Source: CAVSUR01 sp963846005 | Lineage (GTDB): Bacteria; Actinomycetota; Actinomycetes; Streptosporangiales; Streptosporangiaceae | Assembly (NCBI GenBank): GCA_963846005.1 | Contig: CAWJUH010000002.1 | Span: forward strand, 434,001 to 498,000 | DNA: 64,000 nt | Direction: 5' to 3' | In this document: positions 53,338 to 62,578 of the stretch, in pieces | Layout of the letters: every line of letters starts with the position of its first letter | How positions within the stretch are numbered: position 1 is the first letter of the stretch | Notes under the pieces: model-generated | Told to the model about the DNA's origin: nothing | Databases searched by the model: none | The model's input: only the letters and a program-made list of their open reading frames with translations | Translations under genes and position numbers: made by a program

Positions 53338-55930
53338 GCGCGCGCACCGCAGGCCGCAGCCGGCTGCCGGTCCGCTACTTCGACGACCGCATCCTGCTCA
53401 CCGAGACCCACGCCTGGGCCTACTACCAGGTGCCGACGATCTCGTACGAGTTCACCACCGGCGCCGAGCGGGAGGCGCTGGCCACCAACCTGACCGTGGC
53501 GATGGCCGCGGTCCGGATGCCCGACGCCGAGGTGCACTTGCGGATCGCGCACCGCTCCTACGCCGCGGCGGACTGGGCGATGGGCCTGGACGCGACCTCC
53601 GACGGCGGGCCCGGCTGGCTGGACTACCTGGATGAGGCCTACCGGCACGTGTGGGCGAAGGACTTCTGGACCAAGGAGGTCTACCTCGGCGTCCGGCTCG
53701 GCCCGCGCGGCATGCGGGCTCAGCTGTCCGGCGGCGTGCTCGCCCAGTTCCTGTCCGCCTACAAGTCGGGCGAGCAGGCCATGGGCCTGACCGACGAGGC
53801 CGTCAGCGCGGGCGAGATCGCCCGGTGGAGCGAGCAGGCCGAGCGCCTCGGCCGGGCGCTGGCGGCCAGCGCACTGGCCGCCCGGCACGCGACGTCCGGC
53901 CAGATCGCCTGGCTGTTCCGGCACGCGCTGACCGGCACGGCCGGGGACGAGCCGCCGTCCGCGGTGCGGCGGCGCACCTGGGGCGCGGGGGAGATCGAGG
54001 CGCTGGCGGAGGGGCAGGTCCACAACGGCCGCACGCTGCTGCGGCTGGAGCAGCCCGGCGGCGAGTCGTACGCCGCGTTCTTGTCGTTCTCCCGGTTCCC
54101 CGACGTCATGTACTTCCCCGACGGGGAGCCGTGGCTGCATTTCGCCGACTCGCTGCCGTTCCCGGTCGAGGCCAGCCTGCGGATGAAGCTGATCCCGCCC
54201 GCCCGGGCCAGCAAGGACGTCAGCCGGCGGCTGGCGCACGCCCGGGACATGGACGCCCACATCCGCGAGGCCGGGGCCGAGCTGCCGATCGCGCTGGCCG
54301 AGCAGATCGAGGCGGCCCGGCTGCTGGAGCACGGGATCACCAAGGAACGGCTGCCGTTCGTGTACGGGTGGCACCGGCTGATGGTCACCGCGCCCACCCG
54401 GGAGCTGTGCGTGCGCCGCGCCGAGGCGGTCAGCGAGCACTACCGGGACGCGGGCATCGACGTGGTCAGCTCCACCGGCGACCAGTTCTCGCTGCTGCGC
54501 GAGTCGCTGCCCGGCGACCGGGTGCGGGTGAACTCCTACCTGCAGCGCCAGCCGCTGTACACGATCGCGGGCGGGATGCCGACCGCCACGGTCGACCTCG
54601 GCGACCGGGTCGCCGACGGGCCGGCTGGATCGGCCCCTACATCGGCGAGACCCTGGGCCGGGCCCGGTCGGTGGTGCACTTCGACCCGCTCGTGGCCGCC
54701 GCCCGCAACCGGCCCACCGCGGTGGCCATCACCGGCGAGCCCGGCGGCGGTAAGACCACGCTCGCGCTGCTGCTGATCCTGCAGCTCGCGCTGCGCGGCG
54801 TCACGGTCGCGGTGATCGACCCGAAGGGCGACGCGGAATCGCTGGCCGCGCTGCTGCGCGGCCGCGGCCGCAAGGCCCGGGTGCTGCCGCTGGGCAGCGC
54901 GGCGCCCGGCCTGCTCGACCCGTTCTCATTCGGCGACGGGCTGGCCGAGCGGCGCACCATGGCCACCGAGACGCTGCGGCTGCTGCTGCCGCGGATGAGC
55001 GAGGAGCGCGAGAGCGCGATGATCCAGGCGGTCGGGGCGGTCGCGGCCGGGCCGCAGCCGAGCCTGGGTCAGGTCGTCGAGCACCTGGAGAACTCCGCCG
55101 ACCCGGCGTCGGTCAACCTGGGCGCGGTGCTGCGCTCGATGTCGGAAATGCGGCTGGCCCGGCTGTGCTTCGCGCCGTCTGGCGGCGGCGGCCTGGATGC
55201 CGAGGGCTGGACCACGGTGTTCACCCTGGCCGGCCTGACCCTGCCGGACGCCGCGGTGAAGCGCGACGACCTCTCCTACGAGCAGCGGCTGTCGGTGGCG
55301 CTGCTGTACCTGGTCTCCCAGTTCGCCCGGCGGCTGCTCAACGGCATGGACCGGCGGCTGCCCAAGGCGATCGTGCTGGACGAGGCGTGGGCGGTCACCT
55401 CGACCCCGCAGGGCGCCAAGCTCATCCCCGAGGTGTCCCGGATGGGCCGGTCACGCAACACGGCGCTGATCATGGTCTCGCAGAATGCCGGGGACCTGCT
55501 CAACGAGCAGGTGACCAACTGCATCTCCAGCGTGTTCGCGTTCCGCTCCTCGGAGCGGGCCGAGGTGTCGCACGTCATGTCACTGCTCGGCCTCGATCCG
55601 TCCGACGAGCACAAGGCGGCGCTGCGCGCGCTGGGCAACGGTGAGTGCATCTTCCGCGACCTGGACGGCCGGTCGGGCCGCGTCGGCATCGACCTGATCT
55701 CGGCTGAGCTGACCCGGTGGCTGGACACCAACCCCACCCGGGCCCGGCCCGGCGAGGTGCCGGTGCCGGGCGCGGACGGCACGCCGGACGAGCGGCCGGA
55801 CGGCGATTCCGGGGACGGCGAGTCCGGGGACGAGCCGGACGGCCGGGGGGAGGACAGCACCGACGACAGCGCGCCGCGCGGGCCGGGGGGCCGCAGCGGG
55901 GCGCGGGACGGGCAGCCGCCCGGGCCTTAG
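53334..55930 (+). pseudogene. VirB4-like T4SS ATPase, frameshifted
   Basis: About 865 residues when corrected. ATG 53334 starts MSARTAGRSRLPVRYFDDRIL; the N-terminal part (about 1-430) is the VirB4/TraC-type domain with YYQVPTISYEFTT, then at about 54612-54626 the frame drops by one: RVADGPA is followed, one frame lower, by GWIGPYIGETLGRARSVVHFDP. The ATPase domain has Walker A GEPGGGKTT (about 467), IDPKGDAES, Walker B AIVLDEAWAV (about 680) and SQNAGDLLNE. A missing base in GACGGGCCGGC explains the break. The C-terminus is acidic and disordered. It powers assembly or transport in type IV secretion. Confidence 0.82.
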
Positions 55931-55990
55931 CAGCGGGCGCCGCCCAGATCAGGCGGCGCCCGCCAGACAATTCATCAGGAGCCCCCCGAG

Positions 55991-58900
55991 ATGCTCAGAC
56001 CGCGCCGCTTCCCGCGTAAGACCGCGGCGGTGCTTGCCCTGCTGACCGGCCTGCTGCTGGTCCCGCACGCCGCGAGCGCCGCGGTGCGCCCGCAGCCGGG
56101 CTCCGGCGCGCATGCCCGCAGCGCGGCCCCGGTCCGGGCCCGGCTGGACGCGGCGGTCTCCCCGGCGGCATCGGGCGGGCTGTGCTCGGTGCCGGGCATC
56201 GGCGACATCGGCGGCCTGCTCGGGTTCTGCTCACTCGGCTCCAGCGGGCTGACCGGTGACCTGAACAACATCTGCCAGCCTTCGCTGCCCGACCCCGAGC
56301 CGGCCAGCGGGGGCATCAACTCGATGATCCGGCCGCCGGCCACCGCCGGCAAGCCGCTCGCCACGCCGTACAACGAGTACGGGGTGGCCGGCCAGTACTG
56401 GGCGGCCACCAACCTCCAGTGCTCGGACATGACCTCGCTGATCGGCAACAACGTCGCGGGCATGGCCTTCGACATCGCCAAGTCGATCGACCGGGTAACG
56501 ATCTCGGTGTACCAGGCCGCCGCCGGCAACGGCATCGTGTCCTGGCTCAGCGGCGTCACCGACAAGCTGGTCTCCGGCCTGGGCCGCGCCATCTACTTCC
56601 CCTACCTAGCCATCGTGGTCATCATCGCGGCCATCTGGCTGGCCTGGCAGGGGCTGATCCGCAAGCGCGGCACCGCCACGATCGAGGGCACGGTCTGGAT
56701 GGTCATCGCGTGCGTGGCGGCCATCTTGCTGATCGGCAGGCCCGCTGACTTCACCGGCATCGGCGCCGGGGTCTCGGGCGGCATCTCCCAGGCCCTCGAT
56801 GTCGCCTTCGCCAAGCTGCCCAGCCCCGGCCAGGCCAGCTGCCTGCCGGTCAAGGCCGGCGACCCGCAGATCAGCCCGTCCAGCTACAGCTACACCTCCG
56901 GCTCGACCGTGGTCGACCAGAACGCCAACGAGCTGTGGACCGTGCTGGTCTGCAAGCCCTGGCTGGACGGCGAGTTCGGCACCACCGTGTACGCGGCGCC
57001 TGGCGGCAAGCCCACCGTCGTCAATGCCTACGGCCGGCAGCTGCTGTGGGCCCAGGCCATCGCGGTCAACGAGAAGCCGACCTCGGGGCTGATCTCGGCC
57101 AAGCAGGCCACCTACGCCGGCATCGCGTCCAGCCTCCAGCACGGGGACCCGGCGGTGTACCCGCTGTTCCAGGGCAAGCAATGGACGACCCGGCTGGAGG
57201 TCGGGTTCGCGGCCCTGCTGGCCGCGCTGCTGGCCGGGGTGCTGGTGCTGCTGATCTCGGTCACGCTGATCTTGCTGAAGCTGAGCTTCCTGCTGCTGCT
57301 CATCGTCGGCCCGTTCTTCCTGCTGATCGGCACGCATCCGGGATTCGGCCGGGTGGTGGCCATCCGCTGGGTCGAGATGCTCGTCGGGGTGCTGCTCAAG
57401 CAGGCCGCCGTCGCGCTGGTGCTGAGCGTGCTGCTGTACTGCTATGCGCTGATCATGGGCACGTCGGACGCGGTTCTGCCGTGGGCGCTGAAGATCCTCA
57501 TGATCACGCTGGTCACGGTGGCGGCCTTCATCTACCGCCTGCCGTTCACGCACCTGTTCTCCGCGGTCGGCTACGGCGTGATCGGCTCGCGCGAGCGGGC
57601 CGAGGCGGATCTGGGCCGGGCCGGGGAGGCGGCCCGCGCCAACACCCTCGCCGCCGCCACCGCGACGGTGCCCGGCGTCGCGGCCTACCGGGCCGCCCGG
57701 TGGGCGCGGCGCAACCCGGCCCAGGCGGCCGGCCTGGCCCTCGGGGCGGCCACGGCCGTGCGGGCAGGCTCGGCCGCCGCGGCCGGTCTCGGGGCCGGCG
57801 CGGCGGGCAGCGGGGCGGCCGGCGAGGAAGCGGACGCCGAGCCGGGCGCCGCCGGCGCCGGGCAGGCCGGCGGGGACCCCGGCCAGACGGGCACCCGCAC
57901 CGGGCTGGCCGCCAGGGCCAGGGCCGCCGCGTCCGCTGAGGGCACGGCCGCCGAAGCCGGCGGCCGGGAGGCCCCGCCGCTGCACCTGCCTGCCCGCCCC
58001 GGCGCCGGGGCCGGCCGGTCCGGCGCCAGCGGAACCGCCGCGGCCAACGGCACCGCTCCGGCCAGCGGAACCGCCGCGGCCAGTGGCACCGCTCCGGCCG
58101 GCGGGACCGCCGCGGCTCACGGGACCGCCGCGACCACAGCGGATGCGGCCCGCACCACGGCCGGCGCTCCTGGTCTCGCGGCCGGCGGGGTGCGGGCGAG
58201 CGGCCCGGCCGGACCGGGGCTGTCCGGCCAGGGCGACGGCGCCCGGCCGGACAGCCCGGCCGGGCTTGGCCACGGCGCCCGGCCGGCAGCCAGCACCGCC
58301 GGGCGGCCGCCGGCGAGCGCCGCCAGCCGGCCGGCGGCGGGCGCCGCACCCGCGAACGGAGCGGGCCCGCCGGGCCGGGCAGGCAGTTCCGCGAGTGCCA
58401 GCCCGGCGCCCGGCGGCTCAGGCTCGCCAAGCGGCCCGGCCCGGCTGCCGCGGGTGGGCACCGGGCGGCCGCCCGCGCCCTGGCGGCCGGGCGGATCGGC
58501 CGCGGCGGGCGGCCCGCGGCCGGCCCAGTCCGCAAGCCCGCCGGCGGCCGCGGCCGGCCCGGCGGCATCCTCCGGCGGAGCGGCTCCGTCCGGCCCGGCA
58601 GCGCCGTCCCGTCCGGCGGCACCGTCCCGTCCGGCTGACCAGCGCGCCGCCGCGCCGCGCTCCCGCTGGGCCGCCGAGTCCGCGCGCCGGGCGGCGCCGT
58701 CCGCGGGCTCGCCTGCCCCGCCAGCCCGCCCGGCTGCCCCGCCGTCCCGCCCGGCTGCCCCGCCGTCCCGCCCGGCCGCTCCGCCGGCTCGCCCGGCTTC
58801 CGGTCCTGTCCGCGAGCGCCCGGCGGCCCCTGCACCCGCCGGCTCGCCCCGGTCTGCCGCTGCGCCCCGCGCGCCGCGGTCCGCCGGCCCGGCGGAGCCG

Positions 58901-59548
58901 GGCGGCTCTGCACGGTCCCGGGGATCGGGAACGGGCGGGCCCGGGCGCGCCAGCGGATCATCGGGCCGGTGGGGCGGCCGCTCCGCGGCCGGACGGTCCG
59001 AGCCGGCCCGGACCTCCGGGCCGTGGGCCTCTTCGCCTCCCGGTCCGTCCCCTTCCGGCCGTTCGCCCGGGCCGTGGGCCGGCCCCTCATCCGAATCGCC
59101 CCGCCCCGCCCCGCCGCCGGCCGGCTCAGCACCTGGCCCGGCCAGGTCAGCCGGCCCGGCCAGCTCACCGGGCCCGGCCCCCTCGTCCGGGCCGGCCTGC
59201 CTCTGGGGCGGTGCGCCCCGCGCGGCCGGCGCCCCGCGCTGGACCCCGCCCGCGGACCCGGCCCGGCCCGGCGCTGGCCAGCCAGGCCCCGGCCACCGGG
59301 GCGCCGGCCACCCGGGCGCCGGCTACCCGGGCGCCGGCTACCCGGGCGCCGGTTACCCGGGTGCCGGCGAGCCAGGCTCCGGTCATCCGGGCGCCAGCCA
59401 GCCGGGCGCCGGCTACCCCGACGGCGGCACCGCGCCGGGCGGAACCGCGCCCGGCAGCAACGCGCCGCTGCCGGGAGACCGGCCGGGCGAGCCCGCAGAT
59501 CGGGCCGCCGGGCCGTTCTGGATGCGCCCGGTCAGGCGGCGGAAGTAG
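55991..59548 (+). CDS. VirB6/TrbL-like channel protein with 600-residue disordered tail
   Basis: 1185 residues from ATG 55991. Signal peptide (about 1-30, KTAAVLALLTGLLLVPHAASA), a Cys-containing extracytoplasmic region, then about seven membrane helices (about 195-530): YLAIVVIIAAIWLAWQGL, VWMVIACVAAILLI, LLAALLAGVLVLLISVTLIL, LSFLLLLIVGPFFLLIG, LLKQAAVALVLSVLLY and ALKILMITLVTVAAFIYRL. After LGRAGEAARANTL (about 540) the rest is a Pro/Ala/Gly/Ser-rich tail with GAGYP pentapeptide repeats near 59300-59400. VirB6-like proteins form the inner-membrane pore of T4SS. The tail is far longer than in VirB6. Confidence 0.78.
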   Translation: MLRPRRFPRKTAAVLALLTGLLLVPHAASAAVRPQPGSGAHARSAAPVRARLDAAVSPAASGGLCSVPGIGDIGGLLGFCSLGSSGLTGDLNNICQPSLPDPEPASGGINSMIRPPATAGKPLATPYNEYGVAGQYWAATNLQCSDMTSLIGNNVAGMAFDIAKSIDRVTISVYQAAAGNGIVSWLSGVTDKLVSGLGRAIYFPYLAIVVIIAAIWLAWQGLIRKRGTATIEGTVWMVIACVAAILLIGRPADFTGIGAGVSGGISQALDVAFAKLPSPGQASCLPVKAGDPQISPSSYSYTSGSTVVDQNANELWTVLVCKPWLDGEFGTTVYAAPGGKPTVVNAYGRQLLWAQAIAVNEKPTSGLISAKQATYAGIASSLQHGDPAVYPLFQGKQWTTRLEVGFAALLAALLAGVLVLLISVTLILLKLSFLLLLIVGPFFLLIGTHPGFGRVVAIRWVEMLVGVLLKQAAVALVLSVLLYCYALIMGTSDAVLPWALKILMITLVTVAAFIYRLPFTHLFSAVGYGVIGSRERAEADLGRAGEAARANTLAAATATVPGVAAYRAARWARRNPAQAAGLALGAATAVRAGSAAAAGLGAGAAGSGAAGEEADAEPGAAGAGQAGGDPGQTGTRTGLAARARAAASAEGTAAEAGGREAPPLHLPARPGAGAGRSGASGTAAANGTAPASGTAAASGTAPAGGTAAAHGTAATTADAARTTAGAPGLAAGGVRASGPAGPGLSGQGDGARPDSPAGLGHGARPAASTAGRPPASAASRPAAGAAPANGAGPPGRAGSSASASPAPGGSGSPSGPARLPRVGTGRPPAPWRPGGSAAAGGPRPAQSASPPAAAAGPAASSGGAAPSGPAAPSRPAAPSRPADQRAAAPRSRWAAESARRAAPSAGSPAPPARPAAPPSRPAAPPSRPAAPPARPASGPVRERPAAPAPAGSPRSAAAPRAPRSAGPAEPGGSARSRGSGTGGPGRASGSSGRWGGRSAAGRSEPARTSGPWASSPPGPSPSGRSPGPWAGPSSESPRPAPPPAGSAPGPARSAGPASSPGPAPSSGPACLWGGAPRAAGAPRWTPPADPARPGAGQPGPGHRGAGHPGAGYPGAGYPGAGYPGAGEPGSGHPGASQPGAGYPDGGTAPGGTAPGSNAPLPGDRPGEPADRAAGPFWMRPVRRRK
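59295..59420. repeat. 15-bp repeat coding for GAGYP pentapeptides
   Basis: Units of CCGGGCGCCGGCTAC and variants (GGCGCCGGCCAC, GGTGCCGGCGAG) recur about eight times in frame in the tail of the VirB6-like gene. Confidence 0.8.
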
Positions 59549-59560
59549 CGGAGCGGCCGA

Positions 59561-60226
59561 ATGGACTTGTCGCCGCTGCAGCGCAAGGCCGCCTTCGCCG
59601 TCATCGTGGCGGTGCTGGCCGGCCTTGGCTGGTCCCTGCTGCTGCCCGCTATCCGCGGCACCGCCAGCCCGGCGGGCCGGCCCGCCGGGCAGCGGTCCGC
59701 GGCGGCACCGGCACCCGGGCGCAGCCCGGCGCCGGCGGCTGCGTCCCCGCTGGCCTCCCCGGCCGCGTCGTCGCCGTCTTCCGGACCGGTCCCGGCCGCG
59801 TCGCCGGACATCTACCGGTGGCTGCCGTTCACCCCGTCCGGCCTGGCCGCCGCCTCCGGGGTCGCGATCAGGTTCACCCGGGCCTACTCGACGTTCTCCT
59901 ACACGCAGGACGCGGCCGAGTGGCTGGCCACGATGAACGGGCTGATGACCAGGACGCTGGGGCAGCAGCTGACGGCGGCCTATAACACCCCCGGCGTGGC
60001 CTCCGCGCGCACCCGGCAGCGGCAGGTGGCCACGGGCACCGCCTCGGTCAGCGTGCTGCGGGCGTTCGGCTCGTCCAGCATCACGTTCCTGATGGCCAGC
60101 ACCCAGCACCTGACCGGCACCCGCGGCCGCAGCCAGGCCAGCTACTCCTACGCGGTGACCGTGTCCCAGGCCGCGGGCGACTGGCAGGTCAGCAGCATCG
60201 AGCTGGCCTCGGCGGGCAACTCGTGA
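59561..60226 (+). CDS. Bitopic T4SS-operon protein, VirB8/NTF2-like
   Basis: 221 residues, ATG 59561, GAGCGG just upstream. One N-terminal helix (about 9-30, KAAFAVIVAVLAGLGWSLLL), an Ala/Pro/Ser-rich linker (31-85), then a compact extracytoplasmic domain with GVAIRFTRAYSTFSYTQDAAEWLATM and SYSYAVTVSQAAGDWQVSSIEL, the helix-then-sheet pattern of NTF2/VirB8-like folds. It would be a second wall-facing scaffold next to the TcpC-like protein. Its TGA overlaps the next GTG. Confidence 0.68.
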   Translation: MDLSPLQRKAAFAVIVAVLAGLGWSLLLPAIRGTASPAGRPAGQRSAAAPAPGRSPAPAAASPLASPAASSPSSGPVPAASPDIYRWLPFTPSGLAAASGVAIRFTRAYSTFSYTQDAAEWLATMNGLMTRTLGQQLTAAYNTPGVASARTRQRQVATGTASVSVLRAFGSSSITFLMASTQHLTGTRGRSQASYSYAVTVSQAAGDWQVSSIELASAGNS

Positions 60227-61383
60227 GCCTGCGGTCGCGGCTGGCACCGCCCGGCCCCGCCGAGGGCGGCCGCGGCCGCTGGATGGTGCTCGCGCTGATC
60301 AGCCTGGCGGCGCTGCTGGTGCTCGGCCTGATCACCGCCCCGATGGCCATGTTCGCCTCGGGCGGCTTCTTGTCGATGGGCGGCAATGCCTGCAACGACG
60401 CCCGCGGCGCCCCGCAGCCATCCGCGAGCGGGACGGCGCGCAACTCGATCCCCGCGGACTACCTGCAGCTGTTCAAGTCGATCGGCGCCAGGTACGGCGT
60501 GCCGTGGGTGATCCTGGCCGGCATCGGCGAGGTGGAGAGCAACGACGGCCAGTCGAATGCGCCCGGCGTGCACAGCGGGGCCAACCCCTTCGGCGCGGCC
60601 GGACCGATGCAGATCGGCATCGGCGGGGCGGCCGGCAACACCTGGGGCGGTGCCCCGGTGCACCCGGCCAGCGAGGTGGTGAGCGGCGTCGCGACCGACG
60701 CCAACGGGGACGGGATCGCCAGCGTCTACGAGCCGGCCGACGCCATCGCCGGGGCGGCCAAGTACCTGCTGGCCCACGGCGTGCTCACCAACGTGCAGAG
60801 CGCGATCTTCGCCTACAACCACCTGACCTCCTACGTCCAGACCGTGATGCACTGGGCCGGCACCTACGCCAGCGGCGGCTACTCGGTCAGCCCGGTCACG
60901 CTGGACAACGCGCCCGGCTGCCTGCCCGGCACCAACGCCGTGCCGAACGCCGCCGTCTCCTCCGTGATCGCCTACGCCGAGTCCCAGCTCGGCAAGCCGT
61001 ACCTGTGGGGCGGCACCGGCCCGGACGCGTTCGACTGCTCGGGCCTGGTGATGGAGGCCTACCTGGCGGCCGGCATCGACATCCCGCGCACCTCGCAGCA
61101 GCAGTGGTCCTGGGGCCCGCGGATCAGCCCGGCTCAGGTCGAGCCGGGTGACCTGGTCTTCTTCGCCGGCGGCGACGGCACGGTGAGCTCACCCGGGCAC
61201 GTCGGGCTGGTGATCGGCCGCGGCAAGATGATCGAGGCCTACGCGCCCGGCTTCCCGATCCGCATCGCCTCCTTCGGCACCTCGGCGGCGGCCCCGGGCG
61301 ACACGCAGCCGGTCGGCTTCTCCCGGCCGTGGGCGCACGCGGGCGTCAAGCTGGCCGCCGCCCAGGCCGCGGCCGCTGGCTAA
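60223..61383 (+). CDS. SLT + NlpC/P60 cell wall hydrolase of T4SS operon
   Basis: 386 residues, GTG 60223. One N-terminal helix (about 22-46). A lysozyme-like/SLT domain (about 75-215) has catalytic Glu in ILAGIGEVESNDG and the AAGPMQIG and AIFAYNHLTSYVQTVM motifs. A C-terminal NlpC/P60 peptidase (about 250-365) carries catalytic Cys in FDCSGLVMEAYL and His in PGHVGLVIG. Such two-domain enzymes (VirB1/TcpG/Orf14-like) open peptidoglycan for Gram-positive conjugation machines, which supports the identity of the operon. Confidence 0.9.
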   Translation: MSLRSRLAPPGPAEGGRGRWMVLALISLAALLVLGLITAPMAMFASGGFLSMGGNACNDARGAPQPSASGTARNSIPADYLQLFKSIGARYGVPWVILAGIGEVESNDGQSNAPGVHSGANPFGAAGPMQIGIGGAAGNTWGGAPVHPASEVVSGVATDANGDGIASVYEPADAIAGAAKYLLAHGVLTNVQSAIFAYNHLTSYVQTVMHWAGTYASGGYSVSPVTLDNAPGCLPGTNAVPNAAVSSVIAYAESQLGKPYLWGGTGPDAFDCSGLVMEAYLAAGIDIPRTSQQQWSWGPRISPAQVEPGDLVFFAGGDGTVSSPGHVGLVIGRGKMIEAYAPGFPIRIASFGTSAAAPGDTQPVGFSRPWAHAGVKLAAAQAAAAG

Positions 61384-61456
61384 CCAGCGTTTCTGGCGGC
61401 AGGCCGGCTGGGTAAGGTCCCTGCGGGGGGCTCTGACTCCGGGCTGCGGCGATGCC

Positions 61457-62578
61457 GTGAACGCAAGCGCGGACGGAGCTTGTTGGGGGGCAGGCGTCGT
61501 GGACGTTACTTCCGCGGGGGCGCCGGGCGCCGCGCGGCGGCGCCGCGGGCGGGCCGGGTCGCCACCGGGCGCGGTACCGCCGGTGTCGGTGGTGATCTGC
61601 GCGCACACGGCTGACCGGTTCACTGAGACGTGCGCCGCGGCCGAGTCGGTGCGGGCGCAGAGCCTGCCCGCGCTGGAGACGATCGTCGTGGTCGACCACA
61701 ACCCGCCGCTGCTGGCGGCGCTGTCGCGGGAGCTGGCGGGGGTCACGGTGGTGGCCAACCAGCACGAGCAGGGCCTGTCCGGCGGCAAGAACACCGGCGT
61801 CGCGCTGGCCCGCGGCGACGTGGTCGCCTTCCTCGACGACGACGCGGTAGCCGACCGGGACTGGCTGCGGTTCCTGGCCAGCTCCTACGCCGACCCGGCG
61901 GTGATCGGGGCGGGCGGCCTGACGGTGCCGGACTGGCGCAGTCCGCGGCCGTCGTGGTTCCCGCGCGAGTTCGACTGGGTGGTCGGCTGCACCTACCGCG
62001 GCATGCCACAGTCCCGCGCGCCCGTCCGCAACCTGTCCGGCGGCAACGCGTCGTTCCGGCGCGAGGCATTCGGGCTGGCCGGGGGATTCAGCAGCGGCAT
62101 CGGCCGGGCGGCGGGCAAGCGGCCGATGGGCTGCGAGGAGACCGAGTTCTGCATCCGGCTGAGCCAGCGCTCGCCCGGCTCGGTGCTGCTGTTCGACCAC
62201 CGGGCGGTGATCTGGCACCTGGTGCCGGAGCAGCGGACGCGGTTCGGCTACTTCCGGTCCCGCTGCTACGCCGAGGGCCTGTCCAAGGCCCAGGTCACCG
62301 CCAGCGTCGGCGCGGCGGACGGGCTGGCCGCCGAACGGCGCTACGTCACCAGCACCCTGCCGGCCGGCGCCCTGCACGGGATCGCCGACGCGCTGCGCGG
62401 GGACGTGACCGGCCTCGGGCGGACGGCGGCGATCGCGGCCGGCCTGGCCGCCACCGCCGCGGGATACTGCGCCGGGCTGGCGGGCCGCCGCGGGCGCGCG
62501 CTGGCGGGTCAGGCGGCGGCCCGGAGCGCGCAGAATCGCCGCAACAAGGCCCGGCGCGGGCAGGCAGGCCTCCGGTGA
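61457..62578 (+). CDS. GT2-family glycosyltransferase
   Basis: 373 residues, GTG 61457. After a basic N-terminal extension, the GT-A fold begins VSVVICAHTADRFTETCAAA; the nucleotide-binding/metal motif is FLDDDAVADRDW (about 130), acceptor region NLSGGNASFRREAFG and CEETEFCIRLSQRSPG (general-base ED type). A short hydrophobic C-terminal segment (about 323-345) could attach it to the membrane. Transfers a sugar to an acceptor in surface glycan synthesis. Overlaps the deacetylase by 4 nt (GTGA), so they work together. Confidence 0.88.
   Translation: MNASADGACWGAGVVDVTSAGAPGAARRRRGRAGSPPGAVPPVSVVICAHTADRFTETCAAAESVRAQSLPALETIVVVDHNPPLLAALSRELAGVTVVANQHEQGLSGGKNTGVALARGDVVAFLDDDAVADRDWLRFLASSYADPAVIGAGGLTVPDWRSPRPSWFPREFDWVVGCTYRGMPQSRAPVRNLSGGNASFRREAFGLAGGFSSGIGRAAGKRPMGCEETEFCIRLSQRSPGSVLLFDHRAVIWHLVPEQRTRFGYFRSRCYAEGLSKAQVTASVGAADGLAAERRYVTSTLPAGALHGIADALRGDVTGLGRTAAIAAGLAATAAGYCAGLAGRRGRALAGQAAARSAQNRRNKARRGQAGLR

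Noticed and set aside
49210..61383. Complete integrative conjugative element
   Set aside because: No relaxase, TraG/FtsK-type coupling protein, integrase, excisionase or flanking direct repeats are visible within the window.
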